A DNA stretch of 64,000 nt. Source: Verrucomicrobiota bacterium. GTDB taxonomy: Bacteria > Verrucomicrobiota > Verrucomicrobiia > Chthoniobacterales > Terrimicrobiaceae. A program made the position numbers and the translations under genes. Positions 30,903-39,307 of this stretch are shown here, piece after piece (position 1 is the stretch's first letter; every line of letters begins with the position of its first letter). Location: assembly GCA_018970255.1 (NCBI GenBank), contig JAGWWS010000001.1:62001-126000 (forward strand). The letters run 5' to 3'. Under the pieces are notes generated by a model. It saw nothing but the letters and a program-made list of their open reading frames with translations. It did no database searches and was not told the DNA's origin.

Positions 30903-32338
30903 ACGCCGTCCCGCAAGTCGCGGAAACCGGCTCCAAGGAATTCGACAACATTCCACGCCCGCAAAGATTCCTGCGAAGCCCCGCAATCGCGTAGGGCGAG
31001 TTCTGCCGAGCGACCGCAAACCCACGCCGCGAGTTTTGCGGCATCGAGCGAGCTTTTTCCCTGGGCGAGCAAAGCGGCGGCTACGCCAGTGAGGACATCT
31101 CCCATTCCGCCGGTGGCCATTCCAGGGTGACCAGTTGTGTTGTAGGCGGGCGGACTTCCACTTTCACCGATGAGGGTTCGCGCGCCCTTGAGCAGCAAAC
31201 ACACAGGATAGTTGCTCGTGAAGTCCTCAAGCCATTTGCGGCGGCCGCGGGATTCGCGCAGGAACAGTCGTTGCATCTCGAGCGGGTGCGGCGTCAGCAG
31301 GCGAGGACCAGCGCTGGATTCTAGCACCTCGATATCCGTGGAGACAGCATTCAGCGCGTCGGCATCGACCACGCACGGCCCCGGGAAATCGCGGACCAAA
31401 TCCAAAGCTAATCCATCCCGGTTCCTTCCGAACCCCGGCCCAATCGCAAGGGCATCGAATCTTTTTCCAAGAACATCTGCCGCACTTTCCAAGGGCGAAA
31501 CCATCACCTCGGGAATCGTGGCAGAAGAAAAAGTCGCGAGGCATTCCTGGGGGATGAAAAGAGTGACCAACCCAGCCCCTCCCGCAACAGCCGCGGCAGA
31601 GCAGAGTCTGGCGGCACCGGGATGCTCCGCGGAGCCGGCGGCAATCGCGACCCTGCCACACATTCCCTTGTGCATTTCAAAATGCCGGGGCGGAAGGAGC
31701 CGGCGGAGATTATGTGAACACAGAATCTCGGCCTGGTCTGCTTCCGCAGGCGGTTCGAGGGCATCCAGCGGCGCGACCATGAGCCTGCCAACGAAATCCG
31801 TAGCCGCATCCTCAAGCAGCGGCGCCTTCGCAAAACCAATCGTCACTGTGGCATCGGCAACAACACACAAGGACGAACCCAAACCGCTCGGAATATCGGC
31901 AGAAAGAACCCAAGCCGCTTCTTCGTCCCGAAATCGGTTGATGGATTGAATCGCCGAGGCCACTGCCCCGCGCGGCTCGCCTTTAGCTCCGATTCCCAGC
32001 AATCCATCCAAAACGACCAGCGGTCGCCGCGACTTCTTTTCGCACGGTTTCAGCAAATCAAACTGGCGAGCGGTGAGCGGAGCCAGTTCTGAGCGCGGGA
32101 AGACATTGGACAGCTCAATCCCCCACCCCATCGCAGCCAAGTGGCGCGCGGCAACGAGAACATCTCCACCGTTGTGCCCTTTTCCCGCAAACACGAGACA
32201 GTGACCCGGCCGGGAATGGAATTGAGCCACGCATGCGGCGATGTGTTTGCCCGCATCTTCCATAAGCGATTCCGCGGATGCCCCGGCCGCGAAGGCCCGG
32301 CGCTCCGCTTCCAGCATCTGGGGAACTGTGAGGACCAT
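30896..32338 (-). CDS. nnr: Bifunctional NAD(P)H-hydrate epimerase/dehydratase
   Basis: A 480-residue repair enzyme for hydrated NAD(P)H. The N-terminal YjeF epimerase domain (about 1-205) has AGKGHNGGDVLVAARHL and LDGLLGIGAKGEPRG. The C-terminal YjeF ATP/ADP-dependent dehydratase domain (about 220-480) has AIGPGFGRNRDG, PCVVDADALNAV, LTPHPLEMQRL and GHPGMATGGMGDVLTG. Fusion of both activities is the usual bacterial form. Its start shares one base with the dnaJ stop (TGATG), so it is translated with the chaperone operon. Confidence 0.94.
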   Translation of the reverse strand: MVLTVPQMLEAERRAFAAGASAESLMEDAGKHIAACVAQFHSRPGHCLVFAGKGHNGGDVLVAARHLAAMGWGIELSNVFPRSELAPLTARQFDLLKPCEKKSRRPLVVLDGLLGIGAKGEPRGAVASAIQSINRFRDEEAAWVLSADIPSGLGSSLCVVADATVTIGFAKAPLLEDAATDFVGRLMVAPLDALEPPAEADQAEILCSHNLRRLLPPRHFEMHKGMCGRVAIAAGSAEHPGAARLCSAAAVAGGAGLVTLFIPQECLATFSSATIPEVMVSPLESAADVLGKRFDALAIGPGFGRNRDGLALDLVRDFPGPCVVDADALNAVSTDIEVLESSAGPRLLTPHPLEMQRLFLRESRGRRKWLEDFTSNYPVCLLLKGARTLIGESGSPPAYNTTGHPGMATGGMGDVLTGVAAALLAQGKSSLDAAKLAAWVCGRSAELALRDCGASQESLRAWNVVEFLGAGFRDLRDGVY

Positions 32339-33474
32339 CAGGTGAAGAACGATTTCACCCGGTCGTAGAAGCTTTTGTTGATCGGGTTGTTCTCCTCGCC
32401 GCAGAGTTCCGCGAACGCCTGCAACGCGGCGCGCTGCTCGGAATTCAGACGAGTGGGAACTTCCACCTGCACCTGCGTGAGAATATCGCCTTTGCCGATT
32501 CCCTGAAGCGCGGGCAACCCGAAGCCGCGGATGCGAAAAACCGCGCCGCTTTGCGTCCCGGGCGGAATTTTCAAACTTACGGAACCATCGAGAGTGGGAA
32601 CTTTGATTTCCCCGCCGAGCGCCGCTGTGCTGAATGGGATCGGCACCTCGCAGGCGAGGTCGATGCCGTTGCGAGTGAAAACATCGTGCTCGCGAATATG
32701 AACGACGACATACAAATCGCCTGACGGCCCGCCGCGCAATCCCGCCTCGCCGCCGCCCGTGCTGCGAAGCCGTGACTCGGTATCAATGCCTGCCGGGATT
32801 TTGATTTTGACCCGGCTGGTTTTTTCAACGCGGCCCTCGCCTTGGCAACTCGAGCATGGCTTTTCGATGATTCGCCCGCTGCCGTGGCAAGCCGGGCAGG
32901 TTTGCGCGACTTGGAAAAATCCGCGAGAGGCCACGACTTGCCCCCGGCCGCGACAGGTAGGACATGTAACGACCTTCGAGCCCTTCTGCGCGCCGGTGCC
33001 GCCGCAAGGATCACACGGATCCAGTTTGCGAATTTCGATTTCCTTTTCGCACCCCCGCGCCGCCTCCTCGAGTGTGATTTGCAAATCGTAGCGAAGGTCC
33101 GACCCGCGTTGGCGTCCGGAAGAATCCACACCACCGCCGCCGCCGCCGAAAAACTGCTCGAAAATTCCGCCACCGCCACCGCCACTGAAAACCTCGCGAA
33201 ACAAATCGAACGGATCATGGAACCCCGCGCCGCCGCCCATCCCGCCTTGGAATGCGGCGTGGCCATAGCGGTCGTATGCCGCGCGCTTCGAAGGATCGCT
33301 CAGCGCCTCGTAGGCCTCGCCGATTTCCTTGAATTTCTCCTCGGCCGTGTGGTCGCCGGGATTTTTATCCGGGTGGTATTTGACCGCGAGCTTGCGGTAG
33401 ACGCGCTTGAGTTCGTCCTCTCCGACCGACCGGTCGACCCCGAGAACCTCGTAATAATCCCGCTTCCGGCTCAT
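32338..33474 (-). CDS. dnaJ: Chaperone DnaJ (Hsp40)
   Basis: A 378-residue co-chaperone that delivers substrates to DnaK and stimulates its ATPase. The J domain carries HPD in YHPDKNPGD (about 33-41), followed by a Gly/Phe-rich linker (about 75-110), four CxxCxGxG zinc repeats ([32 protein letters not shown]) and the C-terminal substrate-binding domains. Type I DnaJ of standard length. It overlaps the grpE stop by 4 nt. No dnaK is in the window. Confidence 0.97.
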   Translation of the reverse strand: MSRKRDYYEVLGVDRSVGEDELKRVYRKLAVKYHPDKNPGDHTAEEKFKEIGEAYEALSDPSKRAAYDRYGHAAFQGGMGGGAGFHDPFDLFREVFSGGGGGGIFEQFFGGGGGGVDSSGRQRGSDLRYDLQITLEEAARGCEKEIEIRKLDPCDPCGGTGAQKGSKVVTCPTCRGRGQVVASRGFFQVAQTCPACHGSGRIIEKPCSSCQGEGRVEKTSRVKIKIPAGIDTESRLRSTGGGEAGLRGGPSGDLYVVVHIREHDVFTRNGIDLACEVPIPFSTAALGGEIKVPTLDGSVSLKIPPGTQSGAVFRIRGFGLPALQGIGKGDILTQVQVEVPTRLNSEQRAALQAFAELCGEENNPINKSFYDRVKSFFT

Positions 33475-33992
33475 TGGGCCGCGCCCTTGGAAACAACCAC
33501 CGAAGCCGCGCGCACCAGCCGATCCTTGATTTTATAACCCTTGCGGACCTGCCGAATGATTTGTCCCTCGGGAATGGAATCGCTGAACTCCTGCGCCACG
33601 GCATCGTGTTTGTTCGGGTCGAACTTCTCTCCCTCGGTGGCTACGGATTCGAGTCCCTGGCACTTGATGAAATCCAGCAATTGCCGGTGGACCATTTCCA
33701 TCCCTAGCAACACAGACGCCGCATCCGTGGCGGACTTGGCGGCATCAAGACCGAGTTCGAAATTGTCCACAACAGGCAACAGGCGCTCAAGCAGGCCGTT
33801 GTTCGCATAGCGGATCGCCTCTTCTTTTTCGCGAAGGGCTCGCTTCCGGAAATTGTCGAGATCGGCGCGCGCGCGAAGAGCGAGGTCTTTCAATTTGGCA
33901 GCCTCCGCCTCGAAATCCACCTCGGCGATTTCCCCTTCCTTCGGTTCCACCGGGTCTGCATCGTTCGTTTCGGTTCCGTTCGGTGTGTTCAT
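33471..33992 (-). CDS. grpE: Nucleotide exchange factor GrpE
   Basis: A 173-residue GrpE that releases ADP from DnaK. It has an acidic N-terminus, a long helix ([29 protein letters not shown]) and a C-terminal beta domain with [10 protein letters not shown] and [19 protein letters not shown]. Start and stop both overlap neighbours by 4 nt: upstream the PP2C-type phosphatase gene, downstream dnaJ. No CIRCE-like element was noticed in front of it. Confidence 0.95.
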   Translation of the reverse strand: MNTPNGTETNDADPVEPKEGEIAEVDFEAEAAKLKDLALRARADLDNFRKRALREKEEAIRYANNGLLERLLPVVDNFELGLDAAKSATDAASVLLGMEMVHRQLLDFIKCQGLESVATEGEKFDPNKHDAVAQEFSDSIPEGQIIRQVRKGYKIKDRLVRAASVVVSKGAAQ

Positions 33993-35386
33993 TTTTTCGA
34001 AATGGCTATGAGTGTGAAGTCGTCGTGCATGAGGTCGCGCGAGGCGAAATTCCCCACATCCTCGGAGACGTGCCGCACGACCGCTGCGGCACCCCGCGGG
34101 GCGGAAGCCCTGAGGGCCAGCGAGAGACGGTCGAGCCCGTATTCGATTCCGCGCGGATCGAGCGCCTCAGTGGCCCCGTCGGTGTAGAGCAACATGCAGT
34201 CGCCCGGCTCCATCGCGAAGGACGAATCGGCGCAGACCCTATTGAAAACCTCCCCGCTGTCAATTCCGAGGGCCATCCCGCGCGGGTTGATCTTCTCGAC
34301 GGATCCATCGGAGGCGCGAAAGAGCAGCGGCGCGTCGTGTCCGGCCCGCGCCAGCGTGACCCGCCCGCCCTCGCTCTCGAAAACCGCATACGCCATGCTG
34401 ATAAACATGTCCTCCTTGAGGTCCGGGTAAAGTTCGCGGTTCACCCGCTGGAGCACATCCGAGGCCGGGGCATCACTGACCGCCTCACGGCGCAAAACCC
34501 CGCGGCACATCGCCATAATCAGCGAAGCCGGAACGCCCTTGCCCGAAACATCAGCGATTGCAACACCCAGCCGGTCCGAGCCCAGCGGAATGTAATCAAA
34601 ATAGTCCCCGCTGAGGTGCCGGGCCGCGAGATTCACCGCGCTGATCTCATAACCGGGAAATGCCGGCGGCGTGTCGGGCAGAAGAATCCGTTGAACATCC
34701 CGTGCGATCTCGAGATCACGCTCGAGCAGTTTTTTTTCACCCGCCTCGCGTTGAATCGCATCGCTGTGCAAGGCAAACGCCCCCTGCTCCGCGATCGCCC
34801 GAAAGACGCGCAGATCGTCTTTTGAAAAAGCCGGCGAACTGGCTTTGCGGCAAACGGCCAGAACACCCAATACACAGTGTCGATGGACCAGCGGTCCGAT
34901 GATGGCTGAATGCTCCGAGGAAAATCCCCTCTCACGAGGAGCAAAGACGGCGGGGTCGGTTTCCCGGCAAAAATCTCCGGCAAGACTGCCGTCACCGCCT
35001 TGCAGCGATTGAAGTTCCAAAAAACTTCCCGCCGCCGCACCCGTCGCAAGCACGCGATCCGGCACGGGGATGAAGGCCGGACAATCTTTGAACATGAATC
35101 CCGGAACAAATCGCGAACCATTTTTGTCGGCAACATAAAGGACTCCGCTTTGCGCCCCGAGAATTCTGAGCGCGCTCTCCACGATCAACCGGTGCAAAGC
35201 CGGAGACGCGACACCCTCGGAAAAAGCCGCACCTACTCCGTGCAGGAAATCGAAAACATGATTTTCCTGGGCCCGCAGGAGTTTCAACTCTGCCTTAAGA
35301 CGATTCGCACGAAGGGCAAACCATGTTGCAAAAGCACCAAGAAGGACCGCCAAGGCTAGGAGCCCGAAATGAAAAGTGGTCCACAT
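33989..35386 (-). CDS. Membrane GAF-PP2C (RsbU/SpoIIE-type) serine phosphatase
   Basis: A 465-residue protein with one N-terminal membrane segment (about 5-25), a GAF-like sensor domain (about 55-215) and a C-terminal PP2C-type phosphatase domain (about 245-465) with SGDYFDYIPL, IADVSGKGVPASLIMA, ARAGHDAPLL, LLYTDGATEALDPRG and a final HDDFTLIAI. Such phosphatases dephosphorylate STAS anti-anti-sigma factors in partner-switching cascades, and a STAS gene lies 61 bp upstream. No anti-sigma kinase gene is in the window. Its stop overlaps grpE, linking signalling to the chaperone genes. Confidence 0.9.
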   Translation of the reverse strand: MWTTFHFGLLALAVLLGAFATWFALRANRLKAELKLLRAQENHVFDFLHGVGAAFSEGVASPALHRLIVESALRILGAQSGVLYVADKNGSRFVPGFMFKDCPAFIPVPDRVLATGAAAGSFLELQSLQGGDGSLAGDFCRETDPAVFAPRERGFSSEHSAIIGPLVHRHCVLGVLAVCRKASSPAFSKDDLRVFRAIAEQGAFALHSDAIQREAGEKKLLERDLEIARDVQRILLPDTPPAFPGYEISAVNLAARHLSGDYFDYIPLGSDRLGVAIADVSGKGVPASLIMAMCRGVLRREAVSDAPASDVLQRVNRELYPDLKEDMFISMAYAVFESEGGRVTLARAGHDAPLLFRASDGSVEKINPRGMALGIDSGEVFNRVCADSSFAMEPGDCMLLYTDGATEALDPRGIEYGLDRLSLALRASAPRGAAAVVRHVSEDVGNFASRDLMHDDFTLIAISKK

Positions 35387-35447
35387 GCGTTTCCCCGCTT
35401 GCGGGGGCCATCAGCATCCCGAATGCGGAGCCCTCGCGCAAGGGCGA

Positions 35448-35954
35448 TTAAGTCGCGTCCATCTCCGCGATTTCATGCCGGAGATATTCGATCACGTCTT
35501 GAAAGCGAACCGCGTTCCGGGGGTCGGCCTCGACCAACGCCTCGTGTGCAGAGAGAATCGTTGAGCGTTGCTCGCGGGGAGGTTGTTCATTGGCCCCGGC
35601 CGTGTGGAGCGAGTGAGGCGGCGGGTCGCCAGCCGCGGGCTCCAGTCGGAAAAGATTGTCGAGGCCCAAGCTCTCAAGAAGCGAGTGATTGCGGGTGTTT
35701 GCTCGGACGATTCTCAGCATCTCGCAGCCTTTTTCACGCAGATGGAAAGCCACCGCCGCAAGCGTGCCCATGAATGTCGAGTCCATGAGTTCGCACTCCG
35801 CGAGATCGAGAACATAATCACGATGACCCTTGGAAATCATTCGTTGGAAGAATTCCCGCACACAGCTGCAGTTTTGAAAATCCCCCCGTCCATCGACCTT
35901 CATCCAAAGCGTGCCGCCGGAACTTCCGACTAGGATGGACGGGACTTTGATCAT
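35448..35954 (-). CDS. STAS-domain protein (anti-anti-sigma factor-like)
   Basis: A 168-residue soluble protein. The STAS fold covers about residues 5-105, with DLAECELMDSTFMGTLAAVA where the Ser-Thr pair after Asp is the usual phosphorylation region. A C-terminal extension (about 110-168) is Pro/Ala rich and then helical. The ATG at 35954 begins directly before the first strand; an in-frame start at 35993 overlapping the upstream lipoprotein gene is also possible. It is the expected substrate of the PP2C phosphatase encoded next. Confidence 0.82.
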   Translation of the reverse strand: MIKVPSILVGSSGGTLWMKVDGRGDFQNCSCVREFFQRMISKGHRDYVLDLAECELMDSTFMGTLAAVAFHLREKGCEMLRIVRANTRNHSLLESLGLDNLFRLEPAAGDPPPHSLHTAGANEQPPREQRSTILSAHEALVEADPRNAVRFQDVIEYLRHEIAEMDAT

Positions 35955-35983
35955 GTGGGGAGGGGTTTGTTGGACGGAGCAGG

Positions 35984-36511
35984 CTACCGCCACATGTAGG
36001 ATTGGCTGAGCGCAACGATGCGCCCGTCCACCACCATGAGCAACCGCCAGGCCGTAACACGTCCGTTTTCAAGAAACTCGTCGCCGATCACCTCGAAAGT
36101 GGACCGGAAATTACCCTGCGCCTGCGAGTAGTAACGCTCCTGCGCCATCACGTGATTCCCGAGTCCCGCCTGTCTGTATTCCAGCCGCAGTGTGACGTCC
36201 GTGGCCTTCTTCGACCTCCAGAAAACGGTGTAGTAATTTCCGTGCCGTTTTTGGATTTCGATCGAATCCACAGCACCCCAAGTCCGCTGGGCGCGCTCGA
36301 ACGTGATTGGTTCGTTCCGCGTGGCGGGTTCGATGAACGCCGGGTCGAACAGCGACTGCAGAATCTTGCGGAACTCGTAATTGTCATCCAGCGCCAAAGG
36401 CAAAACTTCGGTTCGCGCCAACCGCGTCGCAGGACCCTCGGGGATCGAAGCACAGCCGCTTAAAAACACCACAGCCAGCGCGAAAAGCACCGGCACTTTG
36501 GAGAGACTCAT
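35984..36511 (-). CDS. Putative lipoprotein, unknown function
   Basis: A 175-residue lipoprotein with a short signal peptide and lipobox LSGC (Cys20). The mature part is a mixed alpha/beta domain containing NYYTVFWRSKKATDVTLRLEYRQAG, an Asp/Glu-rich centre and a C-terminal GRVTAWRLLMVVDGRIVALSQSYMW. No known family was recognised. It is the first gene before the STAS-PP2C-grpE-dnaJ-nnr series and overlaps or nearly touches the STAS gene depending on its start. Confidence 0.75.
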   Translation of the reverse strand: MSLSKVPVLFALAVVFLSGCASIPEGPATRLARTEVLPLALDDNYEFRKILQSLFDPAFIEPATRNEPITFERAQRTWGAVDSIEIQKRHGNYYTVFWRSKKATDVTLRLEYRQAGLGNHVMAQERYYSQAQGNFRSTFEVIGDEFLENGRVTAWRLLMVVDGRIVALSQSYMWR

Positions 36512-36615
36512 CAGCGAGAATCCAAGCCTGTTTGCCGGAGCCTGTCAATTTCCGCACTGCCCGAGGAGCGGATCGCGCTGCCTCAATAAAAAAAGACATC
36601 GTGGGTGTGGTTTAT

Positions 36616-37412
36616 TCATAAACACCCGGAGGGTGAGGTAGAGGAATCCCAAGCCCCGCATGGGAAAGAACTCGGGCGATGGCGCCAAGCCAGAACTACC
36701 GGTTTGCGTTCCCAGCTCTTTTGCAGTTTCCAAACTTCGCGGAGCTTTCTTTCGATGGCTCCTCCCAGCGCAGAAGGATCGAGACCGGCCAGTTTCTTTT
36801 CCAGCCGATCCAGTTCTTTTTGGAAGTCGCCCTTGAAGGCCTTCAATTTTTGGAACGGCGGCATCGCTTCATCGTAAATGCGCCGGCGGCGGCTTCGCCT
36901 AACCTCGGTGCACACCAACTTTATCACCGGGCAGAAGACGTTGCGAAAAAGTCTTTTTTTATTGGCATACAGGTTTTTGAGCGTCTCCGCTACCCCGTCC
37001 TCCTCCAGCCGCCCGTAGCCTAGGAGTTCGCAAACTTGGGTGCAGTTTTTTGCTCCACCCTCGCGTTGTCGTTTTTGCGGTAGGCCGGCGAGCGAGTTAA
37101 GTCCACAGGCTTCTCCCTCTTTTGGAAAAAATCCACAAGGTGCCAGCTTAGGAACTCGCTCCCATTGTCGGTATCGAAACCCCAAGATCGCCAACGGCAG
37201 GCACCCCTCGATGTCGGCGATCTTGCGCCTTACCGCTCTTGGCCGCGGTTAGGCGTCGCCCGCGTTTCCGTCCACTGCGTTTGCACATCGCTTAGCTTCA
37301 GTCTCCAGCAATGTTCCCCGCTCGAACTCCCCCCGCAGTAGGCCACCATGTCGGCTTCCAAAAACCTGGGCCCCTCCACATCCCAGTGCTCGGTGCGCAC
37401 CTGAATTGGTGG
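36616..37412 (-). pseudogene. Decayed transposase, C-terminal part with several frameshifts
   Basis: Minus-strand remnant of a DDE integrase-type transposase in at least four pieces. About 37230-37412 encodes RTEHWDVEGPRFLEADMVAY (first Asp). About 37165-37225 encodes KIADIEGCLPLAILGF in another frame. About 37045-37165 encodes DTDNGSEFLSWHLVDFFQKR (second Asp) to NDNARVEQK (Glu). About 36740-37045 encodes LLGYGRLEEDGVAETLKNLY onward. Shifts occur near GCGGTAAGG, at a GGGG run and at a run of six A after GAGC. All DDE residues are present but not in one frame. The stretch 36512-36616 contains no gene I recognise. Confidence 0.85.
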
Positions 37413-37416
37413 TCCG

Positions 37417-37462
37417 GGTTCAAGACATAGGTAACGCATCAGGTTCAGGACATAGGTAACAC
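37417..37462 (+). repeat. Left-end tandem repeats of the IS481-type element
   Basis: Two direct copies of a GGTTCAGGACATAGGTAAC-type unit, at 37417-37435 (one mismatch, AAGACAT) and 37442-37462, spaced 25 bp start to start. The same unit occurs twice in inverted orientation after the transposase gene, so these mark the element end. Confidence 0.8.
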
Positions 37463-37490
37463 ACTTGGGGCGCGAAGCGTCTCAAGAGGG

Positions 37491-38750
37491 ATGCCATGGA
37501 AAACCCAAACCCAAATGAACCAAAGAATGGAATTCGTGATGCGGGCGCAGACGACCGAGAATTTTCGGGCGCTGTGCCGCGAGTATGGAATCAGCCCCAA
37601 AGTGGGCTACAAATGGAGCCGACGCTTCGTTCAGCACGGGCTCGAAGGCCTCAAGGAGGAAAGCCGCAGGCCCAAATCCAGTCCCACGGGATTGGGCGAG
37701 GAGGTGGTGTGCCGGATCGTGCTTTTCCGCGAACGGCATCCCCACTGGGGAGCGAAAAAAATCCACGAGCTTTACCAGCGCAACCATGGGGAACCCCCGA
37801 GCCAGAGCAGCATCAAGCGCGTCTTGGAAAAGTGCGGCTTGGTGAAAAAACGCCGCACCCGTCCCGCCGTGGAAACCGGACGCCTGCATTCGGGGGCGAA
37901 AGCGCAAGCGCCCAACGAGATTTGGACCATCGATTTCAAGGGTTGGTGGCATGACGCCAACGGGCGATGCGATCCGCTTACGATTCGCGACGAGTTCAGC
38001 CGAAAGGTCTTGGAATTGCGCGCACTGGAAAACGTGAAAACCGAGACAGTAAAGTCCGCCATGGAGGAAGTCTTCAAACGGCACGGTCTGCCGGGCCGCA
38101 TCCGCAGCGACAACGGGGCTCCGTTTGCCTCCAGTTGCGCCCTCTTGGGCTTGTCGCGACTGCCGGTCTGGTGGTTGGCGCTGGGCATCGACCTGGAACG
38201 CGGGCGTCCCGGTTGTCCGCAGGACAACGGGGCGCACGAGCGCTTGCATCTGGACATCAGCCGACAACTCGAGCACGCCGGATACACGGAGCGCCAAGCC
38301 GCCTTCGACCTCTGGTGCAGAGAGTTCAACGAGGAACGCCCGCACGAAGCCCTCGGCATGCGCTTTCCCTCGGAAATGTATCGGGATTCGGAAAGAAAAT
38401 ACGAAGGCACCCCCGAAAAACTCTCGTATCCCGGGATCGAGAGCCGCCGGGTCAGAAGCGATGGAACCATGAGCTTCGAAGGAAAAGTGTATTTTTTGAG
38501 CAGGGCCATGGGCGGGTGGGATGTCGGGCTCGCTCCCGTGCAAGGAGGGCGCTGGGAGGTCCGATTCGGGCGGCTCGTTCTCGGCCACTTGGAACCGGCC
38601 ACCGAGGCGTTCCTGCCCATCGTGGCGCAAAGTCAGGAGGTCCCCAAAGCCGTATGCGGCCTCGCACCGCCGCCGCAACGCGCCTTGTGCAGGCTCCGCT
38701 CCGAGTCCGCTGGCTCGGCTGCGCCTGCGCAACCCACATCTTCCCCTTGA
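37491..38750 (+). CDS. IS481-type transposase (DDE integrase)
   Basis: A 419-residue transposase. Residues about 10-65 form helix-turn-helix segments (NFRALCREYGISPKVGYKWSRRF). The DDE catalytic core runs from about 140 to 310: first Asp in IWTIDFKGWW, second Asp in RIRSDNGAPF, and Glu in FNEERPHEALG. The frame is intact and carries all catalytic residues, so it is probably functional or recently so. A C-terminal Ala/Ser/Pro-rich extension (about 390-419) may read into element-end sequence. The start is ATG at 37491. Confidence 0.9.
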   Translation: MPWKTQTQMNQRMEFVMRAQTTENFRALCREYGISPKVGYKWSRRFVQHGLEGLKEESRRPKSSPTGLGEEVVCRIVLFRERHPHWGAKKIHELYQRNHGEPPSQSSIKRVLEKCGLVKKRRTRPAVETGRLHSGAKAQAPNEIWTIDFKGWWHDANGRCDPLTIRDEFSRKVLELRALENVKTETVKSAMEEVFKRHGLPGRIRSDNGAPFASSCALLGLSRLPVWWLALGIDLERGRPGCPQDNGAHERLHLDISRQLEHAGYTERQAAFDLWCREFNEERPHEALGMRFPSEMYRDSERKYEGTPEKLSYPGIESRRVRSDGTMSFEGKVYFLSRAMGGWDVGLAPVQGGRWEVRFGRLVLGHLEPATEAFLPIVAQSQEVPKAVCGLAPPPQRALCRLRSESAGSAAPAQPTSSP

Positions 38751-38793
38751 ACACCAAAAACCATCAGCCAACATGAATCAATCCCGGCACCGA

Positions 38794-38838
38794 GTGTTAC
38801 CCATGTCCTGAACCCAAAGTGTTACCTATGTCCTGACC
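38794..38838 (-). repeat. Right-end inverted tandem repeats of the IS481-type element
   Basis: Two copies of the unit found at the left end, in inverted orientation: GTGTTACCCATGTCCTGAACC at 38794-38814 and GTGTTACCTATGTCCTGACC at 38819-38838, again 25 bp apart. Confidence 0.8.
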
Positions 38839-38840
38839 GC

Positions 38841-38940
38841 GCCCCGTAACCGCACAGCAAGCAAGCCTCATTCAGCAGCTGTCCCCTCCCTTCCTTCCCA
38901 CGGTTGCGATACCTCTCCCACGCTCTGGTCAACACCTTGA
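38841..38940 (-). pseudogene. N-terminal fragment of the relic transposase
   Basis: On the minus strand 38938 to 38841 encodes VLTRAWERYRNRGKEG followed by GQLLNEACLLCGYG, an N-terminal helix-turn-helix block of the same transposase family as the relic left of the insertion sequence. It stops exactly at the IS end. About 100 codons normally found between this block and the WDVEGP block are missing, so a deletion accompanied or followed the insertion. The AT-richer stretch 38941-39099 up to rpsU shows no other gene. Confidence 0.65.
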
Positions 38941-39099
38941 TTCAACTTTTTGAACTTATTTTTGAAGACACTCCCACGGTATCTTTTCATTTGAGTCAAT
39001 TCGGTTTCGCCACCGGGCGGATGAGCGGGCTTGACTCCGGGCGGGGGATTGCCCAGATTCCCACACCCAAAACTTTTAGAAAGTAGGTGAACACATCAA

Positions 39100-39306
39100 A
39101 TGCCTGAAATCATTGTTCGAAAAGGTGAGCCGATCGACCGGGCGCTGAAGCGCTTGAAGGGCAAGATCGACGCCGAGGGCTTGATGGACGAGGTCCGCCG
39201 CCTGAGGGCGTTCGAGACCCCGGTCCAGCGCATGCGGCGCAAGGCGAAAAACAACGCCAAGCGCGCGAAGCTGAAAATCCGTTTCAATTTCAATCCGTTG
39301 TCCTGA
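39100..39306 (+). CDS. rpsU: 30S ribosomal protein S21
   Basis: A 68-residue S21 with the family pattern VRKGEPIDRALKRLKGKIDAEG and a highly basic C-terminal half (RRKAKNNAKRAKLKIRFN). A purine-rich AGGTGA about 10 nt before the ATG is a plausible ribosome binding site. It survived directly beside the transposon scar, so its promoter may lie inside or was re-formed by the relic sequences. Confidence 0.95.
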   Translation: MPEIIVRKGEPIDRALKRLKGKIDAEGLMDEVRRLRAFETPVQRMRRKAKNNAKRAKLKIRFNFNPLS

Positions 39307-39307
39307 T

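Larger units (their letters stand above)
37417..38838 (+). mobile_element. IS481-family insertion sequence
   Basis: The element is bounded by paired copies of a GGTTCAGGACATAGGTAAC-type repeat (direct on the left, inverted on the right) and holds one intact transposase gene. It lies inside the minus-strand relic transposase: the relic's N-terminal piece lies just to the right and its C-terminal pieces just to the left. No clear target-site duplication could be identified. Exact ends are uncertain by a few bases. Confidence 0.82.

Noticed and set aside
37035-37055. Programmed -1 frameshift at the run of six A in the relic transposase
   Set aside because: Frame changes at two other sites (GGGG run and near GCGGTAAGG) and the missing N-terminal region show general decay, so a single-base deletion is the simpler explanation.
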